A stretch of DNA of 64,000 bases from an uncultured Poribacteria bacterium (GTDB lineage Bacteria > Poribacteria > WGA-4E > WGA-3G), in NCBI GenBank assembly GCA_951828515.1, contig OX639992.1, positions 5,434,217 through 5,498,216 on the forward strand, in the 5' to 3' direction. Shown one piece after another: positions 58,104-64,000 of the stretch; the first letter of the stretch is position 1; each line of letters begins with the position of its first letter. The notes under the pieces were generated by a model, which was given only the letters and a program-made list of their open reading frames with translations, ran no database searches and was not told where the DNA came from. The position numbers and the translations under genes are program-made.

Positions 58104-58793
58104 TTAGTGAGTCAGCACATATACAGCAATATTTACTGCCATTTTCGCTGCGAGTTCGCGAACCTGCGGTGTATCGTCTGGATGTACATCGGCATCCTCA
58201 AGCCCATCACCGATGTCAGCACTGTAGACATAGTAGACAACCATACGCCCATCATGGAAAAGTCCGAACCCTTGTGCGGGTTCAGCGTCATGCTCATGAA
58301 TCTTGGGGAGTCCTGGCAGTTCGTAGAAACAGCGATAAATCAGATGCGTGTTCGGTATAGGCTGTAATTCCTGCTCAGGAAAGACTCTCCGCATTTCACG
58401 CCGAAAACTTTTGTCAAGCCCATAATCATCGTTCGCGAACAGAAAACCACCGTTCTTGAGGTAATCCCGTAATGCCTCTACCTCACTTTCAGTCAATCGG
58501 ATATTTCCGTGTCCTACCAGATAGAGTATTGGATATTGGTAAAGGGTATGGTCAGTCAACTTAACAACTACCCTATCCTCAGCGGTCTCAATATCCGTTC
58601 GGTTTCGGAGAAACCGGAGCCAGTTCTTGATAGTTGTCGCGTCCCCATACCAATCACCGCCGCCACCATAATGAATTTGGGCGATAGTTACCGGGACATC
58701 GGAAGCCTGTACACCCCATTTCAGCTGTACACCCATCACGGCGCAGAAGAGAAAACAACAGATCCAAAAAGAGTTTCGTTTGATTGATAACAT
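58104..58793 (-). CDS. DUF4159 exported protein
   Basis: 229 aa with a signal peptide (FWICCFLFCAVMGVQLKWGVQA). TIAQIHYGGGGDWYGDATTIKNWL, YPILYLVGHGNIRLTESEVEALRDYLKNGGFL and FANDDYGLDKSF are DUF4159 hallmarks, a ThuA/amidotransferase-like fold of unknown activity. Middle gene between the VWA protein and DUF4175. The ATG is preceded by TTAAAATATC, an AT-rich sequence without a good Shine-Dalgarno. Confidence 0.88.
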   Translation of the reverse strand: MLSIKRNSFWICCFLFCAVMGVQLKWGVQASDVPVTIAQIHYGGGGDWYGDATTIKNWLRFLRNRTDIETAEDRVVVKLTDHTLYQYPILYLVGHGNIRLTESEVEALRDYLKNGGFLFANDDYGLDKSFRREMRRVFPEQELQPIPNTHLIYRCFYELPGLPKIHEHDAEPAQGFGLFHDGRMVVYYVYSADIGDGLEDADVHPDDTPQVRELAAKMAVNIAVYVLTH

Positions 58794-58802
58794 GATATTT
58801 TA

Positions 58803-58878
58803 ATGGCTTTCAGCCGTCGGCGATCAGCCATCAGCAAGAAACCCTCTTTGCTGACGGCTGACGGTTTCCGATAGCCAT
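58803..58878. repeat. family F repeat (CAGCCGTCAGC words)
   Basis: GGCTTTCAGCCGTCGGCGAT, CAGCCATCAGC and their inverted partner GCTGACGGCTGACGG form a hairpin. It fills the space between the VWA gene's stop and the DUF4159 start. Related sequence is at 13690, 30760 and inside the VWA gene at about 59262-59400. Confidence 0.75.
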
Positions 58879-61353
58879 TTAAGTCAGTCCAACGCGTTTA
58901 CGCAAAAACCACTCCGTTCCCAACAATCCGACGACTGTGATGAGAATTAAAGGATGTGCCCAGAGTTCGCGTTCTGCATCAACGAATACTGAGTTTTGGA
59001 CATTGGCAATGTTTTCAGGGACCGATTCCGCCTCAGCCATCGTAAAATAGGCACCATCGGTTTGCCCTGCGAGTTGCTTCAGCAAGTCCTCATTGAGCTG
59101 CGGATTCTCCAATTCGGCAAGCTGCGGATGGGCATAAATATCGATTTGATCCTCCCCTAATTTCAGATTACCGTTTCTGCCTGTTGCGCGAATCTGGTAC
59201 TTCCCCTTCTGCAGTAGCACGAATTGGGCAGTATAGAGGTTGTTCATATCGGAGTTAATGGCTTTCGGCTCTCGGCTTTCAGTAAAGAGGTTTCCTGATA
59301 AAGTAGAGGGTTCTTGCCTAGATGTTTCCTGCTGATTGCTGACGGTTGATGGCTGATTGCCGTTCTCCTGACCGCTAACCGCTGACTGCTGACGGCTATT
59401 AACTTGGAAGGGTACCCCATCAGGAGGCACCACTTCGATCTGAACTGTTGCTCCCGCTTGCGGTTGATAGGTTTCAGAATAGAGATACGCTGTAGTCGTC
59501 ACCGTATCCCCTATCGCATAAATCGAGGCATCTGTAGTAAGATATACGTTCTTATCATCGGTATTTGTTGCCATCCACCGCAGCACCTGTGCCCAAAAAC
59601 GAGGATAGATTGCGTGATAACGCGTATCCTTAAAGGTTTTGACCCCAAAACTCCAATTCCAAAAGCCTTCTGCCGCAATCATCAGACTTTTACCTAAACC
59701 TGCTCTTTGGAGAATCAGAACAGGCATGCCTTTTCCATTTTCCATCAACGCGGTTGCGCCACCCCTGAGACGGAATCCACTGAAGGATCGCGACAACGCT
59801 GGCATGTTCCGCCACAAACTCAAATTATTTCCGTCGAGTCCTGCGGTTTGACCTGTTTGTGTGACCTGAGGGTCATCAATCTGCAACATTGGGTGAAACA
59901 TCCCAGATTGGGTGAGCCGCACAGCGAATTCTGTATCGTCTACACGACATCCATTCTCTGGGATGTCAATTGGCAAAAGCTCCGCTAAGTCTGTATTTCC
60001 GAATCCATTCACGCCGAGCGTGTTCCTCGAAGGTAGAAAGATAACGGGTTTTCCTTGCCTCTCAACGAAATCAACAATTGCGCGTTGTTGCGTTTTGGTG
60101 AGATGCTCAGCCCCCAAATCGCCTAAAATCAATATATCGTATTTAGAGAGATCAGCAAGTGTTTCAGGAAACCGTGGGGTTTCAGTTGCCGGAGTCGCTT
60201 GCGGATAATATCCATCTAAACGATCAAGCACACTCTCTACAGACAGACGCTTTCCGCTATTACGTGATAAGATTGCACAGGTAGCCTCAATATCCGGGTC
60301 TCGTTCCAATGTTCGTTTCAAAAAGGTATAGTCCCATCTCGGTCTACCCTCGAGATAGAAAACGTTCAACTTCGCCTTCACAACCTTCATGGAAAATGTC
60401 TTTTGATTGTTCTCCTCCGTGAGTTCGCCATCGAGCGTTGGGAGCGTAACACTGTATTGAAAGTTACCTTCCGATTGCGGTGTCAACTTTAATTCAATTA
60501 CCTGTTTTGTGCGGGCACCCGCAGAGTTTACTGTCTGATCGGCGTTGAAGGTTAGCGTCACAGTATCTACGAGGCGTTTACTCTCTACTTCCCGTAAAGA
60601 CAACTGGGTCGTTTTACCGGTGTAGCCCGTTTGTGCAACGCTCACACGAATGACACTCTCATGGTTGGTGTAAGCGATTGGCGTGTAATCGACACGCTGA
60701 ATCTGAATATCTTTTGGTGGCTCCACAGAACCGACACCTATCGGGTAGATCGGCACCCCCAATGCGGTGATCATCTCCAGAGGGAACTGCCCAGAATTAT
60801 GCGCGCCATCTGTAATAAGGACAATACCAGCGGTTTGTTGTCCCTTCCACGCCGCTGCTGCTTCCCGTATAGCACCCCCAATATCAGTAAGTGCGCCTTC
60901 CGCCTCTAAGTGTGGCGTTGGAGAATCACCCTCTTGCACTAACAGCACACTTTGTTGCAGTCGTGTATTGAAAGGATAGAGATGGACCTCAAACCTATCT
61001 CGTAAGGTTTGCAGGAATCGCCCTGGCGCATTGAAAAGCAGTTGATTCACCTGATTCAGTCTCGATATAGGTATCTCACTCATGGGAGCATCAACGAGGT
61101 GCATACTTTGCGAAGTATCCACTAAAATGGAGAGATGCGTCGGTGGTGTGATGTCTTTCTTTTCGATGACAACGGGGGCTAAAAGGCAACCGAGTAAGAT
61201 CGATGCTGCAGCAATCCGCAGCAGAATGAGCAACAATCTATACCTCGGATGCAATGGACGCGCTATCCGTAAATAAATAAATACGGTTATACCGATAACA
61301 ATGCCGATACCGAGCACAACCATCCACCCTGGCAAAAAATAGGTGAATCGCAT
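58879..61353 (-). CDS. VWA-domain membrane protein with class I amidotransferase-like domain
   Basis: 824 aa. Two N-terminal membrane helices (GWMVVLGIGIVIGITVFIYL; LLILLRIAAASILLGCLL) are followed by a von Willebrand A domain whose MIDAS is complete (Asp79-Thr-Ser81-Gln-Ser83 and ITDGAH). A flavodoxin/amidotransferase-like domain (YDILILGDLGAEHLT... FVERQGKPVIFLPS) and a C-terminal helix follow. Residues about 650-697 are a Ser/Gln-rich linker (QQSAVSGQENGNQPSTVS and onward) translated from a family-F repeat. First gene of a VWA-DUF4159-DUF4175 unit. The family is thought to act in envelope or metal-dependent complexes with MoxR ATPases; no MoxR gene is in view. Confidence 0.88.
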   Translation of the reverse strand: MRFTYFLPGWMVVLGIGIVIGITVFIYLRIARPLHPRYRLLLILLRIAAASILLGCLLAPVVIEKKDITPPTHLSILVDTSQSMHLVDAPMSEIPISRLNQVNQLLFNAPGRFLQTLRDRFEVHLYPFNTRLQQSVLLVQEGDSPTPHLEAEGALTDIGGAIREAAAAWKGQQTAGIVLITDGAHNSGQFPLEMITALGVPIYPIGVGSVEPPKDIQIQRVDYTPIAYTNHESVIRVSVAQTGYTGKTTQLSLREVESKRLVDTVTLTFNADQTVNSAGARTKQVIELKLTPQSEGNFQYSVTLPTLDGELTEENNQKTFSMKVVKAKLNVFYLEGRPRWDYTFLKRTLERDPDIEATCAILSRNSGKRLSVESVLDRLDGYYPQATPATETPRFPETLADLSKYDILILGDLGAEHLTKTQQRAIVDFVERQGKPVIFLPSRNTLGVNGFGNTDLAELLPIDIPENGCRVDDTEFAVRLTQSGMFHPMLQIDDPQVTQTGQTAGLDGNNLSLWRNMPALSRSFSGFRLRGGATALMENGKGMPVLILQRAGLGKSLMIAAEGFWNWSFGVKTFKDTRYHAIYPRFWAQVLRWMATNTDDKNVYLTTDASIYAIGDTVTTTAYLYSETYQPQAGATVQIEVVPPDGVPFQVNSRQQSAVSGQENGNQPSTVSNQQETSRQEPSTLSGNLFTESREPKAINSDMNNLYTAQFVLLQKGKYQIRATGRNGNLKLGEDQIDIYAHPQLAELENPQLNEDLLKQLAGQTDGAYFTMAEAESVPENIANVQNSVFVDAERELWAHPLILITVVGLLGTEWFLRKRVGLT

Positions 61354-61452
61354 ATCTGGCTAATTCCTTTTACAACATATTATAGTCCAATTCGGGGATC
61401 ACTGTCAACCGGATTTTCCGCTTCTGCATGATATGGTCGATAAAAAATACTT

Positions 61453-61482
61453 TTGACAACAGAGGATTCTCTATGTTAGAAT
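61453..61482 (+). promoter_or_regulatory. sigma-70 promoter for the 61519 gene
   Basis: TTGACA (61453-61458), 18 bases, TAGAAT (61477-61482). Transcription would start near 61489. That excludes an in-frame ATG at 61483 as start and supports 61519. Confidence 0.65.
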
Positions 61483-61518
61483 ATGCTCAATTCAAACTTT
61501 GTAGAGGTGAAGTACAAC

Positions 61519-61899
61519 ATGGCTGAACAAAACAATAACGAGAGCACCGTCGAAGCCCAAGAGCAAACACAGGCGGAAAGCGGTGTCATCGTCAACGCTG
61601 CGCAGATGCAGTCGCTTGATATTAGTGATCGGTTCACCCGGACGAAAACGCCAACTGGCTGGCAGATTAAATTGGAGGCATCCGCGCGAGTCACTATCAA
61701 CTTCATAACCAGTATGCGAAAGTTTGAAATAACCTTAATGCAGAACGATATTATTGAACGTGACGGGGACGATCTGATTCTGATTCGGAACCAGCCAACC
61801 GATGCTTACCGTTCTCAAAGAGGTGTATCCTCATCACCACTTGCGCGGGGTAACGAACGGACATCGGCTTCTGAACCAACCGAAGGTAGGACAGTATAG
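61519..61899 (+). CDS. small protein of unknown function
   Basis: 126 aa, beginning MAEQNNNESTVEAQEQTQAE, with an acidic, disordered head. A short folded core follows (DISDRFTRTKTPTGWQIKLEASARVTINFITSMRKFEITLMQNDII), then a polar tail (GVSSSPLARGNERTSASEPTEG). GAGGTG is upstream of ATG 61519. Not recognised. It is followed by a zinc-ribbon gene 12 bases downstream and shares its promoter. Confidence 0.7.
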   Translation: MAEQNNNESTVEAQEQTQAESGVIVNAAQMQSLDISDRFTRTKTPTGWQIKLEASARVTINFITSMRKFEITLMQNDIIERDGDDLILIRNQPTDAYRSQRGVSSSPLARGNERTSASEPTEGRTV

Positions 61900-61911
61900 T
61901 TCTCTGCTGTT

Positions 61912-62445
61912 ATGCAGGATAGGGGGTGGCAGTCCATTTTAGAACGCATTTATCAGCTTCTCTCCAGTTTGAAGGGCGGAACGATGATTCCGACAGAAGT
62001 GTTACTGAGCCCACAAAGTTATGCGAAACTTGTTGCGGAACTCGCCGAAAAACTTGGGTGTCAAGGTGTATCACATTTGCAACTCGCGCATCACCTTGCC
62101 TTGCCGGTCTCTATCCAACAAGAAAATACGGACTTGGTCGTCCTGAAGGAATTGACCCCGAATTCTTGTCCGATCTGCCACCGTCGATTGACGTTCCTTC
62201 GAGAAACAATGGAACGTTTCGAGAATGATAGTTCCGATCTAATCCGTTGCCCGATGGGACACCGTTATGAGGGTGTGCTAAAGGTGTATTATTTGAATAT
62301 CCTTCAACACAGTGAACGGGATGAAACCGAAAAGCCGATCAAAATGTGTCCGGAGTGTGATGGCAAAAACATCCAGTACTTGGCACCGAAGGTAATGTTT
62401 TGTCTCGATTGTGACTGGGATAGCGGGATGGAAGCACGGTATTAG
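61912..62445 (+). CDS. protein with two zinc-ribbon-like Cys clusters
   Basis: 177 aa. A helical N-terminal half is followed by four metal-binding knuckles: CPICH, CPMGH, CPECD and CLDCD (residues about 87-170). Such pairs form zinc ribbons that bind nucleic acid or proteins. The family is unknown. The ATG at 61912 has no clear Shine-Dalgarno; an ATG at 61984 has GAAGGGCGG upstream and would give 153 aa, keeping all Cys. It lies in one unit with the 61519 gene. Confidence 0.72.
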   Translation: MQDRGWQSILERIYQLLSSLKGGTMIPTEVLLSPQSYAKLVAELAEKLGCQGVSHLQLAHHLALPVSIQQENTDLVVLKELTPNSCPICHRRLTFLRETMERFENDSSDLIRCPMGHRYEGVLKVYYLNILQHSERDETEKPIKMCPECDGKNIQYLAPKVMFCLDCDWDSGMEARY

Positions 62446-62497
62446 ACAGTAGAACGGATAGAATAAAGTCGTGTATTTGTGTAGGTAGGCGCGCCTT

Positions 62498-62590
62498 CTG
62501 AAGTTTGAATAAATATTTCGGTAATACGATCGAAAAAACGGTTGTAGGGGCAGGTCTTGTGCCTGCCCACATTACTTAATCTTTATAAAA
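62498..62590. repeat. element C copy with GGGGCAGG hairpin
   Basis: Left end CTGAAGTTTGAATAAATATT + TCGGTAAT as in the 45651 and 48202 copies; the centre is GGGGCAGG...CCTGCCC (62547-62570) and the right end ATTACTTAATCTTTATAA. It can serve as a terminator between the zinc-ribbon gene and convergent groEL. Confidence 0.72.
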
Positions 62591-62612
62591 GCGCGCCCAA
62601 CGATGAATGAAC

Positions 62613-63998
62613 CTAATGGAAGTGTCCGGCGTGTGGATCGGGTGCGGCAGCATCCGGTGGCTCTTCAATCTCTGTAATGAGCGTTTCTGTCGTCAACAGC
62701 AAACCCGCGATACTGGAAGCGTTCTGCAGTGCGGATCGGACAACTTTAGTTGGATCAACAATGCCTTCTTCGAGCATGTCGCCATATTCAGTTGTTGCGG
62801 CGTTGAAACCGTAATTCCCTTCACCTTCCTGGACGTTGGCAACAACGACTGACCCCTCCATCCCTGCATTCTCTGCAATCGCACGTACGGGTGAGAGTAA
62901 ACTGCGGCGGATAATATTGAGTCCTGTCTCTTGGTCTCCGACCAGTTCCAAACCACTCAAGGACGCTGAAGCCCGTAAGAGTGCCGTGCCACCACCGGGC
63001 ACGATACCTTCTTCCACTGCGGCACGCGTTGCGGCGAGGGCATCTTCAAACCGAGCCTTCTTCTCTTTCATCTCGACTTCCGTCGCGGCACCAACATTGA
63101 CAACAGCAACGCCACCTGCGAGTTTCGCGAGGCGTTCTTCCAATTTCTCTCGGTCATACTCAGAAGTCGTTTCTTCTATTTGGGTCCGAATCTGCGCGAC
63201 TCTCCCTTCAACACTCTCTTTGGCACCACTACCACCCACGATTGTGGTATTATCCTTGTCAACAATGACACGTCGAGCGGTTCCGAGCATACCAACAACA
63301 ATGTTTTCCAAACGGATGCCCGTCTCTTCAGAGATGACTTGACCACCCGTCAGGATTGCGATGTCTTCCAACATCTCTTTACGTCGATCACCGAAACCGG
63401 GGGCTTTAACGGCGGCAACTTGAAGATTGCCACGAAGTTTATTCACCACCAATGTAGAGAGCGCTTCCCCTTCAATATCCTCAGCGATAATGAACAAGGG
63501 TCTGCCGAGTTGCATCGTCTTTTCCATAATCGGTACGAGATCGGTTACCGTGGAGATTTTCTCGGTATTGATGAGAACAAAAGGATTCTCAAATTCGACT
63601 ACCTGTGCCTGAGCGTCAGTCACAAAATTCGGTGAAAGGAAACCGCGATCGAACTGCATACCTTCCACAATATCAACGGTGGTCTCTGAGGTTTTGCCTT
63701 CCTCAATCGTGATAGCCCCGTCGTTTCCCACTCTTTCAAGAGCTTCAGCGACGGTGGAACCGATATTACTGTCGTTTGCAGGATCATTGGCTGCGATTGA
63801 GGCTACCTGTAAAATTTCCTCGTGCGTATCAACAGCACGACTCTGTGTGGTGATTGCATCAACGGCAGCGACAACGGCTTTGTCTATACCGATTTTCAAC
63901 TGCATCGGGTCGGCACCGGCAGTGACATTCTTGAGCCCTTCATGAAGAATTTCTTGACCCAGCAAGGTAGCAGTGGTCGTTCCGTCGCCTGCGACATC
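62613..63998 (-). CDS. groEL: 60-kDa chaperonin GroEL (5' end cut off by window)
   Basis: The frame is open to the right edge of the window ([18 protein letters not shown] at the very end), so about 85 N-terminal residues are missing. The remainder has the ATP-site Asp of DGTTTAT, IITGG-like [32 protein letters not shown] and [24 protein letters not shown]. It refolds proteins with GroES in the cytoplasm. The C-terminus ends [13 protein letters not shown], His-rich instead of the usual Gly-Gly-Met repeats. groES would be expected beyond the window. Confidence 0.97.
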   Translation of the reverse strand, partial: DVAGDGTTTATLLGQEILHEGLKNVTAGADPMQLKIGIDKAVVAAVDAITTQSRAVDTHEEILQVASIAANDPANDSNIGSTVAEALERVGNDGAITIEEGKTSETTVDIVEGMQFDRGFLSPNFVTDAQAQVVEFENPFVLINTEKISTVTDLVPIMEKTMQLGRPLFIIAEDIEGEALSTLVVNKLRGNLQVAAVKAPGFGDRRKEMLEDIAILTGGQVISEETGIRLENIVVGMLGTARRVIVDKDNTTIVGGSGAKESVEGRVAQIRTQIEETTSEYDREKLEERLAKLAGGVAVVNVGAATEVEMKEKKARFEDALAATRAAVEEGIVPGGGTALLRASASLSGLELVGDQETGLNIIRRSLLSPVRAIAENAGMEGSVVVANVQEGEGNYGFNAATTEYGDMLEEGIVDPTKVVRSALQNASSIAGLLLTTETLITEIEEPPDAAAPDPHAGHFH

Positions 63999-64000
63999 GT

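Noticed and set aside
1-64000. tRNA, rRNA, known riboswitches, prophage, origin of replication
   Set aside because: No acceptor/T-arm patterns, ribosomal core sequences, DnaA-box clusters or phage structural genes were recognised by eye; absence is not proven.

Overview
The window reads as a piece of a Gram-negative, outer-membrane-bearing bacterial chromosome of roughly even base composition. The gene set is secreted PQQ-type propellers, lipoproteins with NTF2-like domains, several Gfo/Idh/MocA oxidoreductases, a C-terminal sorting tail containing NYPNPFNPETW, and very many short dispersed repeats. From memory this combination is most like the candidate phylum Poribacteria (sponge-associated) or a close relative. 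That placement is an inference and was not tested by any search. No rRNA, tRNA or CRISPR array was recognised.

Layout. 1-4 kb: 3' end of an ABC ATPase gene overlapping an outer-membrane barrel gene, a small hypothetical gene and a ceramidase-like hydrolase. 4-7.6 kb (minus strand): a toxin/antitoxin-like pair, dusB, dapF, dapA. 7.7-11 kb: a P-loop kinase, then (minus) a pterin dehydratase, a D-2-hydroxyacid dehydrogenase and a Gfo/Idh/MocA enzyme. 11.1-13.7 kb (plus): a three-gene cluster of a four-repeat protein of unknown function, an AhpD-like protein whose reading frame crosses a TGA at its redox cysteine position (a predicted selenoprotein with a well-formed SECIS hairpin), and an SDR. 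13.8-23.3 kb (minus): two PQQ-like propellers, an M16C peptidase, a MYG1-like protein, an FGE-like lipoprotein and two tandem secreted paralogues. 23.6-27 kb: a graveyard of nuclease and transposase fragments next to an intact two-gene unit (602-aa unknown protein plus PIN domain). 27.3-40.4 kb: tandem Gfo/Idh/MocA genes, a THUMP methyltransferase, a two-domain alpha/beta hydrolase, a CaiB-type CoA transferase, purC, a TPR lipoprotein and an ABC permease/ATPase pair. 40.7-48 kb: thioesterase, two NTF2-like envelope proteins, disA, cyclophilin, KamA. 48.7-52.9 kb: a large Ig/LRR surface protein, a decayed hicAB locus and a stomatin. 53-64 kb: a Tat-exported glycosidase-like protein, a VWA/DUF4159/DUF4175 operon, two small plus-strand genes and groEL running off the right edge.

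The most unusual layer is non-coding. At least seven short repeat families fill the intergenic space. One of about 100 bp (called element A here) almost always has its AT-rich end exactly at a gene boundary. There it supplies either the Shine-Dalgarno and start region or the TTT TAA stop of the neighbouring gene. A second family (element B, 119-147 bp) is a MITE with perfect 10-bp terminal inverted repeats, and one copy sits inside an element A. Several repeats have been absorbed into reading frames as linkers, termini or signal-peptide coding sequence. Two genes lack any credible ATG/GTG/TTG and appear to start at ATT behind an AAGG box.
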